Below the pieces are notes generated by a model that did no database searches, had not been told where the DNA came from, and was given only the letters and a program-made list of their open reading frames with translations. 64,000 nt of DNA, taken from assembly GCF_027922005.1 (NCBI RefSeq), contig NZ_BSEV01000001.1, positions 459,638 to 523,637 of the forward strand, given 5' to 3'. The DNA is from Streptosporangium carneum. Its GTDB lineage: Bacteria > Actinomycetota > Actinomycetes > Streptosporangiales > Streptosporangiaceae. Below, piece by piece: positions 16,996-24,148 of this stretch. How positions within the stretch are numbered: position 1 is the first letter of the stretch; each line of letters opens with the position of its first letter. A program made the position numbers and the translations under genes.

Positions 16996-17092
16996 GGCAT
17001 CCGCAACCCGCTCGTCATGGGACTTATGGGAGTCGTCCAGACTCCCTATCTACGGCGCTGTAATGTCGGCGATTACCACCGGACACCGTTAT

Positions 17093-17158
17093 GCCCCCGG
17101 CGGGGGCCTCAGGGGCCGGGATGATCAGGCGGGCGGGGTGTGCGCGTCGCGCGGGGAA
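17093..17158. repeat. cassette-flank box V, copy 1
   Basis: A GC hairpin (gcccc-cggcg-ggggc) is followed by ccgggatgatcaggcgggcg and a further 16 bp. The same arrangement recurs at 18604-18670 with only scattered changes. It lies before the tRNA-derived repeat of the first cassette and is probably a relic of a common element end or transcription terminator. Confidence 0.7.
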
Positions 17159-17192
17159 GACCAGCTCACGGCGCTGATCGTCGGGCCATCAG

Positions 17193-17290
17193 CGGGCCAT
17201 TAAGGGCGGTCAACAGCGGTCAGTCACGGTCACTCGCGGGGAGTCCGCCGCCCAGCTCAGAGCCCGTACAGTCCAAGATCAGACCGATTC
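17193..17290. repeat. cassette-flank box U, copy 1 (left of the repeat)
   Basis: About 97 bp starting cgggccattaagggcggtca and containing cacggtcact, then running directly into the tRNA-derived repeat at 17291. Related stretches precede the repeats at 20219 and 28879. It probably represents the attP arm or the former 3' end of an integrase region of related elements. Confidence 0.7.
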
Positions 17291-17331
17291 GCAAGCAGGA
17301 TGTCAGGAGTTCGAATCTCCTGGGCTCCACC
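17291..17331 (+). repeat. tRNA-Ala 3'-half repeat, copy 1 (att-like)
   Basis: The 41 bp from the anticodon loop (gcaagcagg) through the T-arm to the acceptor end and CC match the intact tRNA at 15759-15799 with a single A-to-G change. The 5' half of a tRNA is absent, so this is an attachment-site copy rather than a tRNA gene. Confidence 0.9.
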
Positions 17332-17336
17332 GGCTC

Positions 17337-17421
17337 CCCGACACGAAAAAGCCCAGGTCGGACGTTACAGTCGTCACCTGGGTCCTGATCTTCATCAAGC
17401 CCCGTTTCGCCTCCGTGCCCG
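17337..17421. repeat. cassette-flank box D, copy 1 (right of the repeat), with hairpin
   Basis: The box starts with a cacgaaaaag-type segment, contains the inverted repeat CCCAGGT (17352-17358)/ACCTGGG (17376-17382) and ends in cctccgtgcccg (17410-17421). It recurs after the repeats at 20219 and 24984. Just beyond, TGAGTGCCC appears twice (near 17423 and 17442), like arm-type integrase sites. The hairpin could also stop transcription. Confidence 0.75.
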
Positions 17422-17661
17422 TTGAGTGCCCGATCCCTCCTTGAGTGCCCCATGGGCGAAGCCGTCAAGGCGGCGACGCTCCGCGCCGCCTCGCGGTCCT
17501 CGCCCGCTCGGCGGCCAGGCATACGGCCTGGGGGCCGGTCCCGGCCGCCGGCGACTCGGCCCCGCCCATTGCCCACCGCCCAAGCGCATGACATCAACCT
17601 GCTACCGCCGAACGTCGTACCGGCCGCGTCCCATGCATTCCGCGAGGCAGAATGATCAACT

Positions 17662-18543
17662 ATGGCGACGACAATGCGTCAATACGGTGGTGCTCCCGAT
17701 CTGCGGGCGATGCAGGAACTCACGCAGCGCTTATGGTCGCCCGCAAGTCCACACCACGTGGGCGATCTGGCGTGGGGCCGCTTCATGTACACGCCCGACC
17801 AAGCCGACTGGCCCATCGCTCTCTGGGAGGACCACGGCCGTGTGATCGCATGGGGCTGGGCACAGTTCCCCGACGACCTCAAACTCCAGGTCGATCCCGC
17901 CCATCCCCAACTGCTCGACGAGGTCCTCGACTGGCTCGACGACCTCGCCGCCGGCAACCCCTGCGAGATCAACTCGCTGGACAGCCAAGAGGAAGTACAG
18001 ACGGCTCTGCTCCGCCATGGATACCGACGACGAGAGAGCGGCCCCTACTTCGCCTACCACATGCGGGATCTGACCGATCTGCCCGCAGTTGTGCTGCCGG
18101 AAGGGTTCACCGCACGCGTCGTCGACGATGAGGCCGACCTGGACCAGCGCGTGGCCGTGCACCAGGCGGCATGGAACTCAACCCATGTCACCACCGACTC
18201 CTATCGAGCCGTCATGGCCTCATGGCCTTACCGCTCCGACCTGGACTGGATCGTCGAGGCTGCCGACGGGAGCTTCGCCGCGAACTGCCTGATCTGGCTC
18301 GACGACGCCAACAAGGTCGGCCTCATCGAACCCGTCGGCACTCATCCCGAGTTCCGCCGCCTCGGCCTGTCCCACGCCGTATGCCTCGCCGCCCTCCATG
18401 CTCTCAAGGATCTCGGGGCGACCACCGCGATCGTCTATCCTCGCGGGGATCCCGCCTATCCAATCCCCCAGCACCTCTACCGCGGCCTCGGCTTCAGGCC
18501 GTACGACCGCACACGTACATACACCAAAGCAGGCCAACGATGA
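17662..18543 (+). CDS. GNAT-family acetyltransferase (two-domain)
   Basis: Protein of 293 residues. The C-terminal half is a GNAT domain with VGTHPEFRRLGLSHAV, the R/Q-x-x-G-x-G/A acetyl-CoA loop, and LYRGLGFRPYDR near the end. The N-terminal half (about 1-130) is a degenerate GNAT-like fold. Such tandem proteins acetylate small molecules or peptides; the substrate is unknown. ATG 17662 lacks a clear ribosome site. It is the only gene of the second cassette. The 240 bp before it (17422-17661) show no gene. Confidence 0.8.
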   Translation: MATTMRQYGGAPDLRAMQELTQRLWSPASPHHVGDLAWGRFMYTPDQADWPIALWEDHGRVIAWGWAQFPDDLKLQVDPAHPQLLDEVLDWLDDLAAGNPCEINSLDSQEEVQTALLRHGYRRRESGPYFAYHMRDLTDLPAVVLPEGFTARVVDDEADLDQRVAVHQAAWNSTHVTTDSYRAVMASWPYRSDLDWIVEAADGSFAANCLIWLDDANKVGLIEPVGTHPEFRRLGLSHAVCLAALHALKDLGATTAIVYPRGDPAYPIPQHLYRGLGFRPYDRTRTYTKAGQR

Positions 18544-18603
18544 TGTACTGACCCTGCGGACACAGCCACGACCGAGCCACGGCGGGATCAACAGGAGAAG
18601 CAG

Positions 18604-18670
18604 CGCCTCCGGCGGGGGCACTCCGGCTCCGGGATGATCAGGCGGGCGGGTGTGCGCGTCCGCGCAAGGG
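18604..18670. repeat. cassette-flank box V, copy 2
   Basis: Second copy of the 17093 box: gcctccggcgggggc hairpin, then ccgggatgatcaggcgggcg and gtgtgcgcgtc. It is followed by cgtgcccgtcgcgtgcccga (GTGCCC twice, 18680-18700), a possible arm-site pair, about 95 bp before repeat copy 2. Confidence 0.7.
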
Positions 18671-18793
18671 TCTCAGGCCGTGCCCGTCGCGTGCCCGATG
18701 GGGCGGGAAACGAGAGGGAACAGCGGGAGTCACGGGAAATGCGATCAGTGCTGTGAGCTGCGTCTTCGCAGGTCGAGCAAGATTGGCATGCGT

Positions 18794-18836
18794 CTTTGCA
18801 AGCAGGATGTCAGGAGTTCGGACCTCCTGGGCTCCC
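18794..18836 (+). repeat. tRNA-Ala 3'-half repeat, copy 2 (att-like)
   Basis: ctttgcaagcagg through ggctcc of the tRNA is repeated, with about five changes in the T-loop/acceptor part. The T-stem stays paired (AGGAG/CTCCT), which suggests it came from a tRNA-Ala allele of another host rather than decaying in place. Confidence 0.88.
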
Positions 18837-18845
18837 CGCCAGCTC

Positions 18846-18879
18846 AAAGGCCACCTCCCATGATCGAGAAGTGGCCTTT
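18846..18879 (+). terminator. hairpin with T-run after repeat copy 2
   Basis: AAAGGCCAC (18846-18854) pairs perfectly with GTGGCCTTT (18871-18879), followed by another T. It stands between the repeat and the 3' end of the phosphotransferase gene and can act in both directions. Confidence 0.6.
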
Positions 18880-18930
18880 TCATGTCTGTACGGAGTACGG
18901 CTACGGCTCCGCCTCTCACCAAGGTCTGAT

Positions 18931-19830
18931 CTAGCCGATGAGGGCCTCGGTGATCTGACGGGTGGTCTGCGCGGCGACCCTCGGGTTGACAGCTGCATAG
19001 GTGGTGTAGGCGTTCAGACCGGTGGCAAGGGCCCAGCCGCGCCCCCGGGTCCAGGTGGCGTCGTCTACATCGAGCGTGGCGCGGAAGGCGGCCCGGCTGT
19101 CGGCCGACATCAGGGTGAAAGCGATGATCAGATCACAGGCCGGATCGCCGATGCCGAGCCCGCCGAAGTCGATGACCGCGCTGAGACGGCCGTCGACGGT
19201 CAGCAGGTTGCCGGTGTGGAAGTCGCCGTGGAACCAGACCGGAGGGCGATCCCAACCGGGGGCGCTCACGGCCGCGTTCCACAGTTCGGTCATGGCGGTG
19301 GTGTCGAACACGCCGTCGGCCTCTGCGATGGCGGTCCGCGTCGCGCGATCCCGGCCCGCCAACGGCTGGTCGGCGAGGTCCTCGCGGGCCTCCATGGCCT
19401 GAACGTCCTCGGACATGAACTGCTGAAGGGCAGTTAGGAATTCCGCCAGTTGGACGGCGGCCACGGACGAGTCGGCCAGTGCTTCGACGGTCGCCACCTC
19501 GCCCTCCAGCCAGCGGGACACCGCCCACCGCCACGGATAGCCGAAGTCGGGCTCACCCACTCCCACCGGTACCGGGACGGCCAGGGGCAGTCGCGGGGCG
19601 AGCCGGGGCAGCCACTCAAGTTCCTTTTCGGCCTGCCCGATGGCGCCGTCGTGGCGGGGCAGCCGGACGGACAGCCGCTCGCCCAGCCGGTAGATCACAT
19701 GGTCCGAGCCGGCCGGATCGAGCAACTTCAGAGGCAACGCGGCCCACTGCGGGAACTGCGTATCGACCAGCCTCCTGACCAGCGCGGCATTGATCGTGGG
19801 GCGGGTGTCCGCGGTTCTCACGGTTGCCAA
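18931..19830 (-). CDS. aminoglycoside phosphotransferase-family protein
   Basis: Kinase-like protein of 299 residues. The catalytic loop is WFHGDFHTGNLL (H-G-D-x-H-x-x-N) and the metal loop is VIDFGGLGIGDPACDL (D-F-G type), both intact. GSDHVIYRLGERLSVRLP is the N-lobe nucleotide site. It may phosphorylate an aminoglycoside, a macrolide or another hydroxylated metabolite, and family members range from resistance to housekeeping. TTG 19830 is chosen because AGGAG lies 6 nt upstream; TTG 19836 and GTG 19821 are in frame. It is the sole gene of the third cassette, on the strand opposite to its neighbours. Confidence 0.82.
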   Translation of the reverse strand: MATVRTADTRPTINAALVRRLVDTQFPQWAALPLKLLDPAGSDHVIYRLGERLSVRLPRHDGAIGQAEKELEWLPRLAPRLPLAVPVPVGVGEPDFGYPWRWAVSRWLEGEVATVEALADSSVAAVQLAEFLTALQQFMSEDVQAMEAREDLADQPLAGRDRATRTAIAEADGVFDTTAMTELWNAAVSAPGWDRPPVWFHGDFHTGNLLTVDGRLSAVIDFGGLGIGDPACDLIIAFTLMSADSRAAFRATLDVDDATWTRGRGWALATGLNAYTTYAAVNPRVAAQTTRQITEALIG

Positions 19831-20122
19831 GAGCAACTCCTGCGATCGGCCCGCTCCGTACGGCGGGGGCCGGACTATCCCAGTGCACTGTGGCTTGCCT
19901 TGTCGACCGGATTTCCCTCAGCCGGACTGACCGGGCCACCAAGGCCATATCCATGGAATCGGCCTTGGTGGTGCGTGAGGGCCTGGAAACCGAGGGCCGG
20001 ACGCGTCCGTCTTCGTCTGGCGGTGCAGCAGCTTGCCCGCGACGCGCTGGAGCCGCCAGAGGATGGAGGCGGACTGGGGACGGGTCGTGCGTGGTGCACC
20101 GTGCAGGTCGTGAGCGTGATCA

Positions 20123-20218
20123 CCGGGCCATTGAGGGCGGTCAACGGGGGCCGGTCACGGTCACTCACAGGGAGCCCGCCGCACAGTTCAAGGCCTGTAT
20201 GAACCAAGATCAGGCCGA
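20123..20218. repeat. cassette-flank box U, copy 2
   Basis: Starts cgggccattgagggcggtca, contains cacggtcactcacagggagc and leads straight into repeat copy 3. It matches the box at 17193 over most of its length, including accaagatcag before the repeat. The preceding 19831-20122 holds no supported gene. Confidence 0.7.
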
Positions 20219-20264
20219 TTTGCAAGCAGGATGTCAGGAGTTCGAATCTCCTAGGCTCCACCAG
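20219..20264 (+). repeat. tRNA-Ala 3'-half repeat, copy 3 (att-like)
   Basis: Identical to the intact tRNA from tttgcaagcagg to the end, including the encoded CCA and the following GC. Perfect identity over about 45 bp points to a recent or maintained attachment site. Confidence 0.93.
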
Positions 20265-20269
20265 CTCCC

Positions 20270-20353
20270 TGGACACAAGAAAGCCCAGGTCGGACGCTAT
20301 GGTCGTCACCTGGGTTTTGATCTTCGTTCGATCTGGTTCCGCCTCCGTGCCCG
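20270..20353. repeat. cassette-flank box D, copy 2, with terminator-like hairpin
   Basis: Second copy of the 17337 box: acacaagaaagcccaggt, hairpin CCCAGGT (20284-20290)/ACCTGGG (20308-20314) immediately followed by TTTT, then gatcttcgtt and cctccgtgcccg (20342-20353). Here the hairpin with its T-run is a good candidate transcription terminator. Confidence 0.75.
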
Positions 20354-20489
20354 ATTCCCATACGTGACTGGCGTGATGTAGCTGTGGTCACAGTGCGTCA
20401 ACATCATCTTCTGCAGACTCGTGTCACGGGATTCCTGAGCGGTTCTGACCGGAGTCTGTAGGCTCTATGAGCAGGGAAAGGAGTCCAGC

Positions 20490-20822
20490 ATGACCGCGCA
20501 GCCGGATGACTTCGTGCCGTCCGGTCCGTCGATTCCTGAGAAGAACCTGCGGGCCATCCGCGCCGCTTTGGGGGTGGCGCAGGACCGAGAGGCGTTCGAT
20601 GCAGGGCTCAAGGCGGTGCTCGATGAGGTTCGAGTCAGTTTGGATCTCGGCGCGTTGAACGCTTTCGTCCATCGCTGGTGGATCTCCGCGTGCGACTCGG
20701 TGAGAGATCTGGAAGGCCGCCGCCGAATGCACGCCAAGGCCGAGCAGGTCCTTGCCGGTGGGCCGATCCCCTCAGGAAGGCCATGGCGTGAGGTGCTTGG
20801 TGACCGCGGAGTCGACCTGTAG
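20490..20822 (+). CDS. DUF6247-family protein, antitoxin-like
   Basis: Protein of 110 residues matching the DUF6247 pattern as I remember it: IRAALG near the start, REAFDAGLKAVLDE, a W-rich helix (RWWISA) and DLEGRRRMHAKAEQVLAGGPIP. In actinomycetes such genes usually precede a small RelE-like gene, as here, so an antitoxin role is likely but unproven. ATG 20490 has GAAAGGAG 6 nt upstream. The next reading frame begins directly after its TAG stop, in the same frame. Confidence 0.65.
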   Translation: MTAQPDDFVPSGPSIPEKNLRAIRAALGVAQDREAFDAGLKAVLDEVRVSLDLGALNAFVHRWWISACDSVRDLEGRRRMHAKAEQVLAGGPIPSGRPWREVLGDRGVDL

Positions 20823-21068
20823 GTTTACCAGATCACGCTTGATTCCTTCGCCGAAGAGCAGATCGCTGCGATTCCGGCGGAAGCGCTACGTCCACTCGCT
20901 GAGTTGCTCACCCTCCTTGAGGTCGCACCGTGGAGCGGCCAGCCGTACAACCCGGCCAACCCCAAGGCCAACATGCTTACGCACACGTTCGGCGAGCGGG
21001 GCCTCGCGACGTACATGGTTCTGGACGAGCAACGCGAGGTGTATCTCATACGTGTTGAGTGGCCATGA
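20823..21068 (+). pseudogene. RelE/ParE-like toxin gene lacking a normal start codon
   Basis: Eighty-one codons directly after the TAG of the DUF6247 gene encode a RelE-like sequence: YQITLDSFAEEQIAAIP, LAELLTLLEVAPWSGQPY, THTFGERGLATYMVLDEQ and VYLIRVEW. In related pairs the toxin would start at or just before the codon that is GTT here (20823-20825); no in-frame ATG, GTG or TTG exists before residue 27. It may therefore be translated poorly (GTT start, or reinitiation at the stop) or be inactivated by a start-codon mutation. The reading frame itself is otherwise intact to TGA 21066-21068. Confidence 0.6.
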
Positions 21069-21150
21069 TTCTGGACGAGGCGGTAGGGGGCGCGGCCATT
21101 CGACAGACGCTGGATGTCCGGCAACTGAGATCTTCCGAAGAGCGGTTCTC

Positions 21151-21170
21151 TGAGTGACCAACTGAGTGAC
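21151..21170. repeat. short direct repeats TGAGTGAC (possible integrase arm sites)
   Basis: TGAGTGAC occurs at 21151-21158 and 21163-21170, 12 bp apart, about 100 bp before repeat copy 4. Spaced short direct repeats beside an att core resemble arm-type sites of tyrosine recombinases. The sequence differs from the GTGCCC-type repeats beside copies 1 and 2. Confidence 0.4.
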
Positions 21171-21266
21171 AACGGCTCCGGACGTCCACAGACGACGGTG
21201 GATCACCATGGACTGTTTATGCAGGTGGGGGCGGGTATTCGCCGAGGTCCCGCCCCACCTGAGGTG

Positions 21267-21313
21267 CTTTGCAAGCAGGATGTCAGGAGTTCGAATCTCC
21301 TAGGCTCCACCAA
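21267..21313 (+). repeat. tRNA-Ala 3'-half repeat, copy 4 (att-like)
   Basis: Identical to the tRNA from gctttgcaagcagg in the anticodon arm to the encoded CCA. The sequence before it (21165-21266) differs from the U box of copies 1, 3 and 6, so this site was probably brought by another element type. Confidence 0.93.
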
Positions 21314-21322
21314 AGAAAAGTC

Positions 21323-21356
21323 CAGGCCAGGGGTGGTTTCCCGGTCTGGGCCTGGG
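21323..21356. terminator. hairpin after repeat copy 4
   Basis: CCAGGCC (21323-21329) and GGCCTGG (21350-21356) can pair across a 20-nt loop. It occupies the position of the D-box hairpin of other cassettes but has a different sequence. It lies downstream of the VapC gene, which reads towards it. Confidence 0.45.
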
Positions 21357-21446
21357 CCGTTCAGGGCCCTTTGCGAGCCGTACGGCACGGAAATGCGGCA
21401 ACGGTTACGTACTCAGCCGGCACCGGTCTTTTCGGCTGTCTTTCGC

Positions 21447-21869
21447 TCATCCGCTGTCCCACCGTGGTCGGGTGACCGGAACCACGGAGAGCAGGTGGTT
21501 CAGGCCCTTGAAGTCCTTGGGGTTGCAGGTGTAAAGGGGCAGCCGGTTCGCGACGGCCACGCAGGCGATCATCAGGTCCGCGGTACGGGGGCGGGGTTTA
21601 CGGCCTGAGGCGATGACAGCCGTCCATAGTTGGCCGTACTCGCGGGCGGCGGCGTCGTCGAAGGGAAGTGGATCGAACTCGGCCTCGACAGTCTGCAGGA
21701 TCTTCATCCGTTGGGCGAGCTCCTGCGGTCCAGTGGCCACCAGCACACCGACTGACAGCTCCGCGGTGGTGATGGCACTGATCATCATCTCGTCGGGGAG
21801 CTCGTCGGGGTCGATGCCGGCGCGCAGGATGAGGATGTTGGTGTCGAGCAACCCCTGGGCATGGGTCAT
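21447..21869 (-). CDS. vapC: PIN-domain ribonuclease toxin (VapC family)
   Basis: Protein of 140 residues with the PIN acidic site: D9 in LLDTNILI, a central E in ITTAELSVG, and D in RTADLMIACVA, with the final acidic/asparagine part in TCNPKDFKGL. VapC toxins cleave specific RNAs in a Mg-dependent way. The start ATG overlaps the antitoxin stop as ATGA, so both are translated together. ATG 21869 is fixed by that overlap. All catalytic positions look intact. Confidence 0.9.
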   Translation of the reverse strand: MTHAQGLLDTNILILRAGIDPDELPDEMMISAITTAELSVGVLVATGPQELAQRMKILQTVEAEFDPLPFDDAAAREYGQLWTAVIASGRKPRPRTADLMIACVAVANRLPLYTCNPKDFKGLNHLLSVVPVTRPRWDSG

Positions 21870-22186
21870 TCCTTGTTCTCCGTGAACTCGCCTCTGCCGT
21901 AAGCGCGGTCATAGGGATCGTAGAGTTCGTCGTTGACGTGGCGGTCCATGTCCTCGCGGTATTTCCGGTCGTCCAGCCATGGCATGCCACGAGACACGGC
22001 GGTGAATTCCGCTCGTGAGACGGCCCGGCGTCGGCGGCGGATGGGGACGAGGTCGCCGATGTGGTGGCCGTTTCGGGTGACGGCGTACCGTTCCCCTCGT
22101 TCCAGCCCATCCATGATCTCGGCTGACCGGTTACGCAGGTCGCGCTGGGAGATCTGATGGGAGGGTTCAGGTTGAGGAGTGTTCAC
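21866..22186 (-). CDS. vapB: Phd/YefM-type antitoxin (VapB partner)
   Basis: Protein of 106 residues. The N-terminal half (SQRDLRNRSAEIMDGLERGERYAVTRNGHHIGDLVPI) is a typical Phd/YefM DNA-binding antitoxin with L-R-N-R-x-x-E and V-T-R-N-G. The C-terminal tail (about 60-106) is acidic and should wrap the toxin. GTG 22186 follows AAGG by about 7 nt. It is the first gene of the pair and probably represses it. Both are inside the tRNA-Ala array and could stabilise it. Confidence 0.88.
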   Translation of the reverse strand: MNTPQPEPSHQISQRDLRNRSAEIMDGLERGERYAVTRNGHHIGDLVPIRRRRRAVSRAEFTAVSRGMPWLDDRKYREDMDRHVNDELYDPYDRAYGRGEFTENKE

Positions 22187-22340
22187 TCTTCGACCTTACA
22201 AGGATGTGCCACCGCGTGCTACAGGATGGCACAACTTGGCGAGGTCATCTGGGATCTTGATCTGAAAGCCTCGGTGATGGGGAGAAGACGGAGGGCAGAG
22301 GGCAGCCGAGGCTTTGAATTGGGTAGGTCGAGGAACGCCG

Positions 22341-22363
22341 CCGGGCCATTGAGGGCGGTCAAC
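22341..22363. repeat. orphan fragment of box U
   Basis: cgggccattgagggcggtca followed by acc is the first part of the U box found before repeats 1, 3 and 6, but no tRNA-derived repeat follows. It marks a deleted or overwritten cassette junction in the 22187-22577 gap, which contains no supported gene. Confidence 0.6.
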
Positions 22364-22577
22364 CAGATCATCGTCGTCCGCCTGCCCGCGTTCGACCTCA
22401 GATCGGCGAAGACGAGTCCCTCGCCGGTGATCTGCATCAACTGACGTTCGATCCGCACGGTTCCGGCGCCGCCACCGCGTCCACACAGAGGACAGCTCGG
22501 GCAAGGCTCCTGTGGCCGCCCGGGTCTCGCCATCGTGGCCAAGGCCTGTATCAAAGATCTTGTGACAGGATCGCGGG

Positions 22578-22979
22578 GTGCTGCGACTCACCGATTTCAT
22601 CATCGACTGCCCGGACACGATGAAGCTGGCGGCCTTCTACTCTGAGGTGACGGGACGCCCGATCAAGGAAGGCAGCCACGAGAACTGGGCCGGCATCAAG
22701 TTCGGCGAGATCGAGCTGGCCTTCATCCGGGTGGACGACTACCGCGCTCCGCAGTGGCCCGACAGCGAGCACCCCAAGCAGTTCCACCTCGACTTCGAAG
22801 TGGACGAGATCGAGTCCGAGCAGCGCCGCGTCCTCGACCTCGGCGCGACGCTGCAGCAGGACTTCATCGGCCCCGACGGCTACGGCTGGCGGATCTACAC
22901 CGACCCGATCGGCCACCCCTTCTGCCTGTGCCGGAACAAGGGCGTCGTCTGGACCGACCAAGGCCCGATCTGGCCCTAG
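22578..22979 (+). CDS. VOC-family (glyoxalase-like) protein
   Basis: Single VOC protein of 133 residues: DFIIDCPDTMKLAAFYSEVTG at the start, FHLDFEVDEI in the middle and GPDGYGWRIYTDPIGHPFCL at the end, typical of the small glyoxalase/bleomycin-resistance-like fold. The first-strand metal histidine is a D here, so it may be a binding protein rather than an enzyme. CAGGAT at 22566-22571 lies 6 nt before GTG 22578 with no ribosome site, suggesting a leaderless transcript. Function unknown. Confidence 0.75.
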   Translation: MLRLTDFIIDCPDTMKLAAFYSEVTGRPIKEGSHENWAGIKFGEIELAFIRVDDYRAPQWPDSEHPKQFHLDFEVDEIESEQRRVLDLGATLQQDFIGPDGYGWRIYTDPIGHPFCLCRNKGVVWTDQGPIWP

Positions 22980-23173
22980 TCGTGGGTCGGCCACCACACC
23001 CATACAGGTCGCGATCACACTGTGGCTGATCACCGGAATCACCGAATGATCTCCGCTACGGTGACCACTCGGTGAGCGCGTGATTCGCCCTCAGACGGAC
23101 CGGAGGAGACGGGACGATTCCGCTCTGCGCAGATCCGGCCGAACTCGAACGCGCCGTCTATCTAAGGTGAGGC

Positions 23174-23530
23174 ATGGCCTCTTCTGTCCCGCCGCTACGT
23201 CCAGCGATCGACCGGACCGACTCCAAGCCGTCTCCGGCTCGCGAGCCGCTGTGGCGGCACGCGCTCGGTGAGTGTCTCCGAGGCCTTCGTCACGAGCGGG
23301 GCGAGAAGTTGAGCGAGACGGCACGTCGCGCCGGAGTCTCGCCGCAGTATCTCTCCGAGATGGAACGAGGCGTCAAAGAGCCGTCGAGTGAAATGATCGC
23401 TGCGGTCGCCGGCGCGCTGGATGTGACCCTGGTCGATCTGACCCTTGCCGTCGCCGAGAGCCTGCGGTCTGCTCAGAGCAGCGCGTCGAGAGGTGCTACC
23501 TGCTCGGCGGCGTACGCTCTGGCCGCGTAG
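23174..23530 (+). CDS. popR: XRE-family activator, ClgR/PopR-like, with C-terminal ALAA
   Basis: Protein of 118 residues with one helix-turn-helix (about 30-90): LGECLRGLRHERGEKLSETA, then GVSPQYLSEMERGVKEPSSE, close to ClgR/PopR regulators of clp genes in actinobacteria. The C-terminus ends AAYALAA, resembling the ssrA degron; from memory, Streptomyces PopR is degraded by ClpP1P2 through terminal alanines. It converges with a two-gene clpP operon (28 bp between stops), and a perfect PopR-like box lies upstream of that operon. ATG 23174 follows AAGGTGAGG. The symbol is inferred from context. Confidence 0.75.
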   Translation: MASSVPPLRPAIDRTDSKPSPAREPLWRHALGECLRGLRHERGEKLSETARRAGVSPQYLSEMERGVKEPSSEMIAAVAGALDVTLVDLTLAVAESLRSAQSSASRGATCSAAYALAA

Positions 23531-23557
23531 CGTGGCCTGCCGGGATCATCCACCGGC

Positions 23558-24148
23558 CTACGAACGCTCCTCGATGATCTGATCGAGGAGCCCGTACTCC
23601 AAGGCCGTGGTCGCGGTGAACACGCGATCGTGATCGGTGTCGGCGCGTAGGGTCTCGATCGTCTGGCCGGTGTGCCGTGACAGTATGCGCTCGATGTCCG
23701 CTCGGACACGGACGACCTCGTCGGCTTGCAGGATGAGATCGGGGATCGTTCCGCGCCCCTGAGCAGCTGGTTGGTGCAGGATCACTCGTGCGTGTGGGAG
23801 AGCGGCACGTTTTCCCTCGGCACCCGCGGCGAGAAGGACCGCGCCCACCGCGACGGCCTGTCCAACGCAGGTTGTCGAAACCCGCGGGCGGATATAGCGC
23901 ATGGTGTCATATATCGCGAGCATCGCGCTCGGATCCCCGCCTTCACAGTTGATGTAGAACTGTATTTCGGCATCGGGGTTGTCCGACTCCAGGAAAATCA
24001 GCTGCGCGATGAGCGCGTTTGCGACGCCCGCATCGATTGCGGTGCCCAGATAGATGATTCGCTCGGTGAGCAGGTGCGAGTAGACATCCATGATCCGCTC
24101 GCCACGAGAATTCTGAGTGATGACGTTCGGAATCGTATACGTGGTCAT
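23558..24148 (-). CDS. clpP: ClpP-like protease subunit lacking the catalytic serine
   Basis: ClpP fold of 196 residues: QIQFYINCEGGDPSAMLAIYD, CVGQAVAVGAVLLAAGAEGKR, LPHARVILHQP and TGQTIETLRADTDHDRVFTA. In active ClpP the segment reads GQAASMGA; here it is GQAVAVGA, so the nucleophilic serine is alanine (codon GCG). The histidine (in ILHQP) and aspartate (in DHDR) are retained. It is therefore probably a structural, ClpR-like partner of the upstream subunit in a mixed tetradecamer. ATG 24148 follows GAAGGAG by 7 nt and overlaps the upstream stop (ATGA). Confidence 0.9.
   Translation of the reverse strand: MTTYTIPNVITQNSRGERIMDVYSHLLTERIIYLGTAIDAGVANALIAQLIFLESDNPDAEIQFYINCEGGDPSAMLAIYDTMRYIRPRVSTTCVGQAVAVGAVLLAAGAEGKRAALPHARVILHQPAAQGRGTIPDLILQADEVVRVRADIERILSRHTGQTIETLRADTDHDRVFTATTALEYGLLDQIIEERS

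Noticed and set aside
20490-21068. DUF6247-toxin fusion through stop-codon read-through
   Set aside because: The shared frame with a single TAG looks suggestive, but related pairs are normally separate proteins and no read-through signal is visible.
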